Of a stretch of DNA of 64,000 nucleotides, positions 26,863-35,593 are shown piece after piece. The translations under genes were made by a program, and so were the position numbers. This DNA comes from Spiro-02 sp034114085 (GTDB lineage Bacteria; Spirochaetota; Spirochaetia; Sphaerochaetales; Sphaerochaetaceae), in contig JAXEWB010000086.1 of NCBI GenBank assembly GCA_034114085.1, positions 1 through 64,000 of the forward strand, read 5' to 3'. A model generated the notes under the pieces. The model worked only from the letters and a program-made list of their open reading frames with translations. It was not told where the DNA came from and ran no database searches. The stretch's first letter is position 1. The number at the start of each line of letters is the position of its first letter.

Positions 26863-27279
26863 TTACTTCAATATATTGTATTCGTTGTCACTGACTGTTT
26901 CGCACCATTCGGCGGAAGCGTTTTCGCCGGGGACTTCAATCGCGAGATGCGAAAACCAACTATTCTTCGCCGCACCGTGCCAATGCTTGACGTTGGCCGG
27001 AATGACAACGGAATCTCCGGGCTGAAGCTCCTGCGCCGGCTTGCCTTCTTCCTGATACCAGCCTCGTCCGGCGATGCAGAGAAGAATCTGCCCGCCGCCC
27101 TTTGTCGCATGATGGATGTGCCAGTTGTTACGGCAGCCCGGTTCAAAGGTAACGTTGAAAATTCCGACGCCCTGCGTAGTTACGGGATTCAAATAGCTCT
27201 GGCCTATAAAATACTGGGCGAATGCGGCGTTCGGTTGTCCAAGTCCAAAAAGATTCGCCTGTTCAAATTCATGATTCAT
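26863..27279 (-). CDS. cupin-domain protein of the carbonyl-stress cluster
   Basis: 138 residues, one cupin barrel. Metal-site motifs: FEPGCRNNWHIHHATKGGGQ (two His and a Gln/Glu position) and PGDSVVIPANVKHWHGAAKN (His). This type is a regular partner of aldo-keto reductases and iron alcohol dehydrogenases in anaerobes; its reaction is not known. Start at 27279, after AGGAGAG; the open frame further upstream overlaps the end of the reductase gene and is not used. Confidence 0.82.
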   Translation of the reverse strand: MNHEFEQANLFGLGQPNAAFAQYFIGQSYLNPVTTQGVGIFNVTFEPGCRNNWHIHHATKGGGQILLCIAGRGWYQEEGKPAQELQPGDSVVIPANVKHWHGAAKNSWFSHLAIEVPGENASAEWCETVSDNEYNILK

Positions 27280-27301
27280 TATGGCTCTCCTCTGATACGG
27301 G

Positions 27302-28156
27302 TCAATCGGCGGGTTTAAAGCCGCCAAGGTGCGCTTCCTGATCCGCAAGGCTCATGTTGAAAAAACGTTTGCCGCGGTCCAGCGCCCGAATGGCGTTCAT
27401 CTCCCCATCGGTCAGCGCAAAATCAAAAATATCGATATTGTCCCTCATGTGCTGTGGGTTCGTGGTTTTCGGAAACACAACATTGCCCGTCTGGATATGC
27501 CAGCGGAGGATGATCTGCACATTGCTTTTGCCGTATTTCCTTGCTAGTTCGGTGAACACCGGTTCATTCATCAGTCCTTCGTCCGCATGTCCGAGGGGAT
27601 ACCAGCTTTCAATGACCGTTCCATATTTCGCGATACGGTCTTTCAATGCCTGCTGCTGATAATATGGATGACACTCCACCTGAAGCACGGCGGGTTTGAT
27701 TGTGGCGGCTTCGCAGAGTTCTTCCAATCGGTCGGATTCGAAATTTGAAATGCCGATTGTTTTCACCTTGCCCTGCCGCACAGCTTTCTCCATGTCGCGC
27801 CATGCTCCGAGATAGTCCCCGAACTGCTGGTGCAGAAGCAGCAGGTCCACGTACTCGGTGTCGAGGCGGACGAGCATGTGGTCAATGCCCTCCATGGTTT
27901 TTCCTTCTCCGTATTCGCTGGGCCACAACTTTGACGTGAGCCAGATTTCACTTCGGGGAATTCCACTTTTCTTCACCGCCGCGCCGACGCCGCGTTCATT
28001 CTGATAGGCATGGGCCGTGTCGATGTGACGATAGCCTAGCTTCAAAGCTTCCGTACAAGCCTTTTCGGTTGCAGTGTCGCCCTGAATCATGTATACGCCG
28101 AGACCGAACTGCGGGATCTTCTCTCCATTGTTCAATGTACTGTACGTTTGTTTCAT
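27302..28156 (-). CDS. aldo-keto reductase (AKR5-type, 284 residues)
   Basis: NADPH-dependent carbonyl reductase in the cytoplasm. Catalytic residues are visible: IDTAHAYQNERGVG (Asp and Tyr), LTSKLWP (Lys) and DLLLLHQQFGDY (His). The NADPH-binding end reads KSNVQIILRWHIQTGNVVFP. Typical substrates are 2,5-diketogluconate, methylglyoxal and other small aldehydes; the actual one is unknown. It follows the second reductase by 18 bp in the same operon. Confidence 0.9.
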   Translation of the reverse strand: MKQTYSTLNNGEKIPQFGLGVYMIQGDTATEKACTEALKLGYRHIDTAHAYQNERGVGAAVKKSGIPRSEIWLTSKLWPSEYGEGKTMEGIDHMLVRLDTEYVDLLLLHQQFGDYLGAWRDMEKAVRQGKVKTIGISNFESDRLEELCEAATIKPAVLQVECHPYYQQQALKDRIAKYGTVIESWYPLGHADEGLMNEPVFTELARKYGKSNVQIILRWHIQTGNVVFPKTTNPQHMRDNIDIFDFALTDGEMNAIRALDRGKRFFNMSLADQEAHLGGFKPAD

Positions 28157-28174
28157 TCTATTGCTCCTTCCGGG

Positions 28175-29137
28175 TCATATGGCCCCGATGATTTTGTGCG
28201 GTATGTATGGCTCCTCAAGGAAAGCGATGTCCTCGGTTGTGAGCGCGATATCCAACGCACCGGCTGCGTCGTCAAGATATGTCGCTTTTGTCGCCCCGAT
28301 GATGGGTGATGCCACTCCTTTGGCGAACTGCCATGCAAGGGCGATCTGCGTCATGGTTGCGTCATATTTTTTTGCAAGCCCATGGACGCGCTGAACGATG
28401 GCATAGTCCTGTTCCTGCGTACCGTCATATTTGGATACGGCGGTCTTGTCCGTCTGGCTGCGCAGGGTATCCGTCTTCCATTCCGGACGGGAGAGCCGTC
28501 CCGCCGCGAGGGGGCTGTATGGTGTGCGGGCGACATGCATCTGCTCACAGATCGGAATCAACTCCCGTTCGTCTTCACGGTAGAGGAGGTTGTAGTGGTT
28601 CTGCATGGAGACGAAGGGCGTCCAGCCGTTGTCCCTGGCGGCAAGCTGCATGTTGTAGAACTGGTAGCCGTACATGGCGGACGCCCCCAGTGCCCGGACC
28701 TTGCCCGCCTGTACGAGGCTGTCCAGGGCTTCCATGGTTTCCTCGACTGGCGTGTCATAGTCGAAGCGGTGGATGATGTACAGGTCGAGGTAATCCGTGC
28801 CGAGGCGTCCGAGCGTTCCGTCGATTTCTCGCAGGATGGCGGCCTTGGAAAGATGCCCTTCGTTGAAATAGACCTTCGACGCTAAAACGACCTTGTCCCG
28901 CGCGACGTTGTTTCTAATCGCCCGGCCAAGATATTCTTCACTCGTTCCCGCCGAATACGTGTTCGCGGTATCAAAGAAGTTGATGCCCATATCAAGCGCA
29001 TGCTTCACAATCTCTTGAGTTTGCTCAGGGTTCAATGTCCATGCATGCATCCTGCTCAAGGGGTCTCCAAAGCTCATACAGCCGACACAAAAGCGTGAGA
29101 CCTCGATATCAGATTTTCCAAGTCTTGTATATTTCAT
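28175..29137 (-). CDS. aldo-keto reductase (320 residues, first gene of the cluster)
   Basis: Second carbonyl reductase, of the larger AKR11/12-like type. MKYTRLGKSDIEVSRFCVGC is the standard beginning; FFDTANTYSAGTSEEYLG supplies Asp and Tyr, VLASKVYF the Lys and LYIIHRFD the His. The start at 29137 follows AGGAGA by seven bases; an in-frame ATG at 29176 has no site. It is the promoter-proximal gene of AKR-AKR-cupin-ADH-flavodoxin-MerR. Confidence 0.9.
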   Translation of the reverse strand: MKYTRLGKSDIEVSRFCVGCMSFGDPLSRMHAWTLNPEQTQEIVKHALDMGINFFDTANTYSAGTSEEYLGRAIRNNVARDKVVLASKVYFNEGHLSKAAILREIDGTLGRLGTDYLDLYIIHRFDYDTPVEETMEALDSLVQAGKVRALGASAMYGYQFYNMQLAARDNGWTPFVSMQNHYNLLYREDERELIPICEQMHVARTPYSPLAAGRLSRPEWKTDTLRSQTDKTAVSKYDGTQEQDYAIVQRVHGLAKKYDATMTQIALAWQFAKGVASPIIGATKATYLDDAAGALDIALTTEDIAFLEEPYIPHKIIGAI

Positions 29138-29246
29138 CAAAATTCTCCTGTTTTTATGGTTTTGCATATAAACCAAGCTTTTTTGGCATCAATTCAGATA
29201 GCGGCAGATTACGATCTGGGTTTCAGACTTTCAGCTTTATAATAGA

Positions 29247-29277
29247 TGTATAACTCTTGGAGTTGACTCCAAGTCAA
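29247..29277 (-). promoter_or_regulatory. MerR-type promoter and operator of the carbonyl-stress cluster
   Basis: On the minus strand: TTGACT (29277-29272), a 19-bp spacer and TATACA (29252-29247). The long spacer is the hallmark of MerR-activated promoters. It is filled by the palindrome CTTGGAGTCAACTCCAAG (29256-29273), perfect 8-bp arms around two bases, closely matching operators of AdhR/NmlR regulators. Transcription would begin about 100 nt before the first gene. Confidence 0.75.
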
Positions 29278-29550
29278 TAGACGCAACAAAATTTTTGAAG
29301 TTTTTTTGTCATGATTTTTTTTCCGAGTGCGATACGGTATTGCCTGGATGGGGTGGTTATACAGACGGAAAGGGGTTTGCCTCGGTCGCAGGCAAGTTGA
29401 GGATTTATCGGTATGATTGTCTATATGAAAATTGTAGAAAAAAATAGAATGTTGATGTAGAAAAAATACGATTTGAATCGTCGAAAAAACTTGATTAGTC
29501 TGATGTGTTTACTCCTGATGTTATCAGGACATATGGAAAGGAGAATACAG
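29278..29550. other. intergenic, only a ribosome site seen
   Basis: 273 bases of AT-rich DNA between the divergent cluster promoter and the broken ATPase gene. AAAGGAG at about 29537 precedes the GTG at 29551. No other structure recognised. Confidence 0.4.
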
Positions 29551-30839
29551 GTGCTTACTCCAAAAGGATATAAATCCCGCATAATTGATACTCAAATCAG
29601 CGAATTAATGAATATTTATGGTGCAGTATGTGTGGAAGGCCCAAAATTGTGAGGAAAGACATGGACTTCTAGCAATCATGCTGTAAGTGTCTCTTATATT
29701 GGGGATCCTGCCGGAAATTTTATGAATAAGCAGCTTGCGGAGATGGATCCCTCTTTGGTTTTAGAGGGGGACTATCCTCGTTTGATTGATGAATGGCAGG
29801 TCGTTCCATCTATCTGGGATGCTGTAAGATTTCAGGTGGACCAAAGTGGAAAAAAGGGCATGTATATTCTGACTGGCTCCTCGACTCCGGCACAGAAAGG
29901 ACGTCTCCATGGAGGAAGTGGCAGAATCGGAAAAATCAGAATGCGGACAATGTCTCTGTATGAATCCGGTTATTCAAGTGGCGATGTCTCTCTCATGGAT
30001 TTTTTCGACGATTCATTGAGTATGAAAGGATTTCGGGAGATTCATCTATCCGAATTGGTCAACTATGTGGTTCGTGGTGGTTGGCCTGGAAGTCAGGGGT
30101 TAAGTGTACGGGAAGCTATGAGAATTTCTCAAGATTATCTTGCGAATATTCCCGATGATATGGAAAGAGTCGATGGAAAGAAGCGAGATATAAAGAAAAC
30201 GGCTGCTTTGTTGCGTGCTTTGGGAAGGGCGGAGAGCAACATGACTTCAAAAAAAATCTTCAGAAGGATACTGAGGAATATGCAGAAGATCGGAAGGATG
30301 ACAGTGCTTCATCTATAGATACAATTACTGACTATCTTGATTGCTTCAACAAGTTGTTTCTGATAGAAGATCAACCTGCATTCGAAAATAAATTGAGATT
30401 TTCGGTAAAAGCGTTGAAGAAACCCAAAAGGCATTTCGCAGATCCATCGCTTGCCGTGGCTGCCATGGGTGCGACACCTGAAATGTTGATGAGGGATCTG
30501 AATACTTTCGGGTATCTATTTGAAGCGTTGTGTGTTCGTGATTTGCGTATATATGCAGATTTTTATGGCGCGCAGGTATATCATTATCATGATGAAAGAG
30601 ATAATGAAGCCGATGCAATTGTTGAGCTCACTGATGGCAGATGGGGGATGTTTGAAATTAAACTTGGATTTAACCAAGTGGAAGGTGCCGCTCAGGAGCT
30701 GTTGTCTCTGAAAGAAAAGTTTTTGAAAGAAACGAAGTCAGACCCGTCGTTTCTTTGTGTGCTATGTGGAATGGCGAATGCCGCATATAAGAGGCCGGAC
30801 GGAGTATATGTTGTACCCGTTACGGCATTAAAGTTTTAA
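29551..30839 (+). pseudogene. AAA ATPase with DUF4143, broken by a stop in Walker A and a frameshift
   Basis: A DUF4143-type ATPase (a widespread, uncharacterised family). From GTG 29551 it reads LTPKGYKSRIIDTQISELMN...CVEGPKL, then TGA (29650-29652), then GKTWTSSNHA: the stop sits in Walker A where intact relatives have Cys (GPKxCGKT). The frame continues through LIDEWQVVPSIWDAVRF and ILTGSST to about 30250, where an A8 tract carries a one-base deletion; the other frame continues LQKDTEEYAED...DTITDYLDCFNKLFLIEDQP and the C-terminal domain to TAA at 30837. Two independent lesions make it a pseudogene unless the reading is in error. Confidence 0.85.
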
Positions 30840-30879
30840 CCTTGCATGAAGACTTCATGTTTCAATCAACCACAGGGGA

Positions 30880-30930
30880 CGCGGGTATATCGAGGTGCAA
30901 AGATTTCACCTCGGACAAATCCGCGTTTTG
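30880..30930 (+). terminator. nested hairpin with T-tract after the ATPase pseudogene
   Basis: ACGCGG (30880-30885) pairs with CCGCGT (30922-30927), and inside it CGAGGTG (30892-30898) pairs with CACCTCG (30908-30914). TTTT follows the outer stem. It would end transcription of the former ATPase gene. Confidence 0.5.
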
Positions 30931-31033
30931 GTGGAACCTATTCGTGAAAAAGAAGAGTTCAAAATGTTGATTCATTCAACAGGTATGCCTGATAGGTGAG
31001 TTTCGGTACTGTTTTGCGGGTTAAGAAAACAGA

Positions 31034-31345
31034 TTATCTGATGTTGTATTCCATTAAAATGGACTTGAGTGAATTCATGTTCTCTATAAGAATTGAAGTT
31101 TCTTTCAAGGTACAATCTGAAAGAATATCAATCATATCCGGTCTATGGTTTAAATGTGTAAATTCAAGGCTGTCTGCCAAAATATCTTCCACAGATATTT
31201 CCAGCGCATTTGATATTTGAATGAGTATTTCAAGACTGGCTGATTTCTGACCTGATTCGATATTACCCATATACGTTCTGCTTATTGGAATTAACGCGGC
31301 CAATTTTTCCTGAGATAGCTCCTTGTTCAACCTGCAAGGAATCCA
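31034..31345 (-). pseudogene. N-terminally truncated XRE-family regulator
   Basis: Reads RLNKELSQEKLAALIPISRT and YMGNIESGQKSASLEILIQI, a Cro/CI-type helix-turn-helix, followed by a helical tail ending LKSILMEYNIR. The first helix expected before it is missing: upstream of about 31340 the frame runs into unrelated sequence, so the gene has lost its start. It may still be expressed from an upstream codon as a fusion, but no ribosome site is visible. Confidence 0.55.
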
Positions 31346-31960
31346 TATCAGGTTCCTGGAAGTATATTGATGAAGAAAACTGGAAATCAATTAACTGGTC
31401 ATTTCTCTTTACACCTCGCCATTCTGTCGGAAAAAGTAAGGAATTGCGTTTTGCGATTCCCTTGGTTATCCGAAAATCGAAGGTGTTTCGCATAGATTTT
31501 GATGATAGGCTTTTATGTTCATCGTCCACTGATATTTCTTGGGCAACAGGAATATCAATGAAGGTTTTTACGAATCGGTGGGGATTGGAAATGTGCCTGC
31601 AATGATTGGTGGGATGAACTTCGTATTTCCAATACCAGTTGAACATGATGTCAAAGAACGGATTTCCCAACTGGTCGAAACCGATTCCCCCGTTATTGAT
31701 ATAGCGTTCGGCTTGTGCCTGTATTGTATGGAAATGTAAATATCCAATTATAACAATAGACGGGCTTGCGGTGAATGGTTAACCGTTCGCCTGTTGCCTT
31801 GGCTTTTTTCTGATATTCTGCGAATTGGTTTTTTTTGGGGGGGGGAAAAACGCAGGCGCGATTGACGGCGATGAAGCCGGCGGCGTCCTTTATCCTGGAG
31901 AACTTCGAGACGACGGACACCCTCTTTTGTTTGCGTTTTCTTGGTAAATTGCATTTTCAC
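31346..31960 (-). pseudogene. decayed unrecognised minus-strand gene
   Basis: Minus-strand frames together read like one broken protein: SVVSKFSRIKDAAGFIAVNR, KATGERLTIHRKPVYCYNWI, then in another frame NNGGIGFDQLGNPFFDIMFN and HRFVKTFIDIPVAQEISVDD. A tract of nine G and eight T on the plus strand (31829-31845) lies between frames. I recognise no family. Plus-strand frames here look less protein-like, but I cannot exclude them. Confidence 0.3.
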
Positions 31961-32064
31961 GAATCGGAATTCGATTTCTCATAAGAGAATATTCAGAAAT
32001 GATACAAAATACGATTCTTTTGAGATGACTGCAAAAAAGTATCATATTTTACATAAAAAAGCCA

Positions 32065-32094
32065 TTGAGTTATTGAGAAACGCCCTTCTATACT
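32065..32094 (+). promoter_or_regulatory. promoter of the polysaccharide-utilisation operon
   Basis: TTGAGT (32065-32070), 18-bp spacer, TATACT (32089-32094). The start codon of the binding-protein gene is 26 bp further, after AGGAGG. Upstream sequence is very AT-rich. Confidence 0.5.
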
Positions 32095-32119
32095 TTTTTT
32101 ACCGATTAGGAGGTGCAAA

Positions 32120-33679
32120 ATGAAAAAAACAATTGCGGTACTACTTTTGGCTTTGTTTGCAACAGGTTTGATTTTTGCAACGGGGGCTAAAGAGGCGGCT
32201 TCCACTGTAAAAAGTGATAAGCCTGTAGAGATGGAGTGGCTTATCAGTAAGAATTCCGTAGAAGTCGATCCCGAGGCTCCTGTAGTGAAACAAATTGAAG
32301 AAAAGTTCAATGTCAAGCTGAGTTCGTGGAATGTCAATCCCAGCAGATTTTTTGAGAACCTGAACGTCAGATTCGCAGGCGGGGAGATGCCGGACGTATT
32401 GATTCTTGATAATTCCAACCAGATCGCCCAGTTGGTCGACGGCGGCATCATCGCCGAGCTTCCCATCGAAATGATCAGGGAGAAAGCTCCTCACTTCGCA
32501 GCTGAAGCTGACAAGAATGACACAGGGGCGCTTTGGTCGACGATGGTCTACAATGGAAAGAACTATGGCATCGCATGTCCTATGGAAGCCGTCCCCATGG
32601 TTTTGGTGTGGCGCAAGGACTGGTTGGACAAGCTAGGGCTTGAAGTGCCGAAAACGCTTGAGGAATTCGAGAAGGTCATGGTTGCGTTCGTCGAGAACGA
32701 TCCAGACGGAGATGGCAAGAAAAACACCGCGGGTATGGCGGAAAGAACCTTCAACGCTATTTTCGGCGCTTATGGCTTGCGTTGCGTGACTGGCGCCCAG
32801 CCTAATTTCAAGATTGAGGAAATGCAGCTTGGAGATGACAACGTTCCGTTCTTTTCCTGGATCAGGCCGGAAGCGAAGACTGTTTTGGCTTTGTTGAACG
32901 ATTGGTACAAGAGAGGAATCGTCGATAAGGAATTCATTACTGGGGAAAGGCATGGCGGATACAACTGGTTCTCCCACGCGTTCATGAACGGGCAGATCGG
33001 AGTGACCTGCGCGCAACCTTACCATTATCTGAACGCCAGCACCGATACGGAGGATCCGAACAACTGGGGACAGTGCATGAAGGAACTCAAGGCGTTGAAT
33101 CCTGATGCCGAAATCGTCTTTGGACCGGCGCCTGTCGGACCGACTGGATTGAGTGGAACCGAAGGGTGGGCGAAGGTTGGAAGATTGACGGTCATCACGA
33201 CCAAGTGCGCGCAGGACCCACGGAAAGTCGATACCTTCCTTGCGATGCTTGACGCATACTTCTCCGATCCCGAATACGCGACTCTCGCGAACTATGGTAT
33301 TGAAGGCGTACATTTCCAGAAAACCAAATACGGCAACCAACGGCTGCTGTCCGATACTGATCTCCGAAGACAGGGCCCGCTTGAGTTCGATTTCGGCGGA
33401 ACAACCTATTTTTCAGAGCATGTCGACGATGTAAAGACAAGCTTTGGTCATTCAGTGACTGGAAATGGATACTGGAGATTCAATGCTCCCGCTACGACTG
33501 AATTCGCGGAATGCATCGCTACGTTGACGACGCTGACCCAGCAGACCTATTACGACATCATTTCTGGTGCAAAGCCCGTCAGCTATTTCGATACGTTTGT
33601 CGAGCAGTTCAAGGCCCTTGGTGGTGAAAAGGCTGAAAAAGCAGTGCAAGAAGCTTATGCGGCCAATTTTATAAACTAG
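32120..33679 (+). CDS. ABC transporter extracellular solute-binding protein (LplA/YtcQ type)
   Basis: 519-residue secreted binding protein that captures an oligosaccharide. The signal peptide is MKKTIAVLLLALFATGLIFA with cleavage probably before TGAKEA; the lipobox Cys is absent. WNVNPSRFFENLNVRFAGGE and MPDVLILDNSNQIAQLVDGG are typical of the large family-1 binding proteins paired with LplB/LplC permeases. A sequence FVENDPDGDGKKNT near residue 190 is a calcium-binding-like loop commonly seen in this group. First gene of the operon; a strong hairpin follows it. Confidence 0.9.
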   Translation: MKKTIAVLLLALFATGLIFATGAKEAASTVKSDKPVEMEWLISKNSVEVDPEAPVVKQIEEKFNVKLSSWNVNPSRFFENLNVRFAGGEMPDVLILDNSNQIAQLVDGGIIAELPIEMIREKAPHFAAEADKNDTGALWSTMVYNGKNYGIACPMEAVPMVLVWRKDWLDKLGLEVPKTLEEFEKVMVAFVENDPDGDGKKNTAGMAERTFNAIFGAYGLRCVTGAQPNFKIEEMQLGDDNVPFFSWIRPEAKTVLALLNDWYKRGIVDKEFITGERHGGYNWFSHAFMNGQIGVTCAQPYHYLNASTDTEDPNNWGQCMKELKALNPDAEIVFGPAPVGPTGLSGTEGWAKVGRLTVITTKCAQDPRKVDTFLAMLDAYFSDPEYATLANYGIEGVHFQKTKYGNQRLLSDTDLRRQGPLEFDFGGTTYFSEHVDDVKTSFGHSVTGNGYWRFNAPATTEFAECIATLTTLTQQTYYDIISGAKPVSYFDTFVEQFKALGGEKAEKAVQEAYAANFIN

Positions 33680-33698
33680 GAATTTCATAGGGATTCCA

Positions 33699-33730
33699 AA
33701 CGGCATGTCGCCGGTGGGCGATATGCCGTT
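33699..33730 (+). terminator. strong intercistronic hairpin after the binding-protein gene
   Basis: AACGGCATGTCGCC (33699-33712) pairs with GGCGATATGCCGTT (33717-33730) over 14 positions with one G-U pair and a GGTG loop. No T-run follows. Such stems usually protect the upstream mRNA or stop part of transcription, giving more binding protein than permease. Confidence 0.65.
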
Positions 33731-33752
33731 GATTGGTTGAAGGGGACTGAGA

Positions 33753-34703
33753 ATGGTCAAGGCGAGAACATTGATGCGAAGCAAGAATGAAATAAAAACT
33801 GTAAAGACAAAAAACACCGCCAAAAAATTCGGGATGCTGTATCTCATGCTGGTTCCGGCGTTCATCTATTATTTGGTCTTTCACTATGGCCCGATGTATG
33901 GTCTTGTGATAGCTTTCCAGGATTACTATCCGCTCAAGGGGGTAACCGGCAGCGCTTTCGTGGGGTTGAAGCATTTCAAGGCATTGCTCTCGAATCCGTT
34001 CTTCTTTTCGGTTTTTAGAAATACGTTGATTATCAGCCTATACAAACTCTTGATTTGCTTTCCTGCTCCCATTGTGCTTTGTCTGGCTCTGAATGAGATA
34101 AAAAGGCCCAAATTCAAGAAAGTCACCCAATCGATATCCTATCTTCCCCATTTTATTTCCTGGGTAGTTATTTCCGGTGTGTTCATCGAGTTCCTTTCCC
34201 CTTCCAGGGGCCCCATCAACATACTTCGGCAGCAACTCGGCCTTGATTCCATTTTCTTTATTGCGGACGCCAAGTACTTCCGGGGCGTTCTGGTCCTTAC
34301 CGATCTTTGGAAGTCGGTAGGGTGGGGCTCCATCGTATATCTGTCAGCGATCACCTCGATCGATCCGTCCTTGTACGAGGCTGCTGAAATTGATGGCGCG
34401 GGGAGGATCAAGCAGATCATTCACGTTACGCTTCCTTCCCTGATACCCATTTTCACCGTGATGTTCATCATGGAGTCGGGGAAAATCCTGAATGACAGTT
34501 TCCAGCAAGTATATAATTTTTTGACTCCTACGACGTATGGGGTAGGAGATGTGATTTCCACATTCGTGTACCGGATGGGAATCATGAACATGCAGTATAG
34601 TTTTACGACAGCCGTTGACCTGTTCAAAAACACTGTTTCCATGGTTCTGGTTTTGCTTACCAACTATGTGGCCAGAAAAACCAGCGATTATGCTCTTTGG
34701 TAG
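33753..34703 (+). CDS. ABC sugar permease, LplB/YteP type
   Basis: 316-residue inner-membrane subunit with six predicted helices. The N-terminus is basic, and LYLMLVPAFIYYLVFHYGPM begins the first helix. The ATPase-contact EAA loop reads EAAEIDGAGRIKQIIHVTLP (about residues 208-228). Forms a heterodimer with the next gene product. No ATPase gene lies in the operon, as is usual: a shared MsmK/UgpC-type ATPase elsewhere would serve. Confidence 0.92.
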   Translation: MVKARTLMRSKNEIKTVKTKNTAKKFGMLYLMLVPAFIYYLVFHYGPMYGLVIAFQDYYPLKGVTGSAFVGLKHFKALLSNPFFFSVFRNTLIISLYKLLICFPAPIVLCLALNEIKRPKFKKVTQSISYLPHFISWVVISGVFIEFLSPSRGPINILRQQLGLDSIFFIADAKYFRGVLVLTDLWKSVGWGSIVYLSAITSIDPSLYEAAEIDGAGRIKQIIHVTLPSLIPIFTVMFIMESGKILNDSFQQVYNFLTPTTYGVGDVISTFVYRMGIMNMQYSFTTAVDLFKNTVSMVLVLLTNYVARKTSDYALW

Positions 34704-34714
34704 AGGTGAAGAAG

Positions 34715-35584
34715 ATGACGAAAATGAAAAAGACAATGGAAGATTATGTCGTGGACTGTATCGTCTACGCATTGGTCATCGTCCTGTCCATCTCTATTAT
34801 CCTGCCGTTCATGCAGGTGATTACCGTATCGATGAGTCCGGCCAAGGTGGTGAACAAAAACGGGTTTCATCTTTTTCCAACGGAATTTGATTTTTCGGGA
34901 TATAAGAAGATCATGGCCGACAGGGATTTTCTCCATAGCTATCTCAACACTATAGTGAGGGCTGTCGTCGGAACGGTGTCCTGCGTACTCATCACCGTAT
35001 TGACTGCCTATCCTCTTTCCAAACGGAACCTTCCCCACAGAAAGGGAATCATGTTGTTCATTGTTTTCACCATGTACTTTTCGGGCGGTATGATTCCGAC
35101 GTATCTGTTGATCAAACGGTTGGGGCTCATCAACAAGTTCGCGGTTTTTATCCTTCCCGCCTTGATCACCGGATACGCCTTGATCGTCACGCGGAACTAT
35201 TTCATGACGATTCCAGATGCCATCGAGGAGTCCGCGAAAATTGATGGCGCTACTGATTTCAGAATTCTTTATAGTCTGTATATCCCTTTGGCGACTCCTG
35301 TCATCGCCACTATAGCCCTATGGTATTGTGTCCAACATTGGAACTCTTGGATGGATTGCATGCTGTACATCACGAAGCGGGAAAAATTCACATTGCAATA
35401 TTTGCTCCAGATGATCATAGCCAGCGGCCAAACCAACGAGATGGAACAGACGGGCATGATCGTACATACCGAAACCATGAAGATGGCTGCGCTGGTGTTG
35501 TCCCTTATTCCTATCGTTTGTTCCTATCCGATGCTTCAGCGTTATTTTATCAAAGGCATGGTAGTGGGTGCCGTGAAACAGTAA
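34715..35584 (+). CDS. ABC sugar permease, LplC/YtcP type
   Basis: 289-residue partner permease. VDCIVYALVIVLSISIILPF is the first helix and the EAA loop reads EESAKIDGATDFRILYSLYI followed by PLATPVIATI. Start at 34715 chosen for GAGGTGAAG just before it; a GTG at 34697 lies within the preceding gene. It ends with the usual YPMLQRYFIKGMVVGAVKQ. Nine bases before the regulator gene. Confidence 0.92.
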   Translation: MTKMKKTMEDYVVDCIVYALVIVLSISIILPFMQVITVSMSPAKVVNKNGFHLFPTEFDFSGYKKIMADRDFLHSYLNTIVRAVVGTVSCVLITVLTAYPLSKRNLPHRKGIMLFIVFTMYFSGGMIPTYLLIKRLGLINKFAVFILPALITGYALIVTRNYFMTIPDAIEESAKIDGATDFRILYSLYIPLATPVIATIALWYCVQHWNSWMDCMLYITKREKFTLQYLLQMIIASGQTNEMEQTGMIVHTETMKMAALVLSLIPIVCSYPMLQRYFIKGMVVGAVKQ

Positions 35585-35593
35585 TATACGATT

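Noticed and set aside
29650..29652. TGA in the ATPase Walker A as a selenocysteine codon
   Set aside because: The position is Cys in relatives, but no selenocysteine insertion stem was seen right after it and the gene also has a frameshift; simple decay is likelier.
30249..30256. Programmed frameshift at the A8 tract
   Set aside because: No downstream pseudoknot or upstream stimulatory site was visible, and the gene already carries a stop codon.
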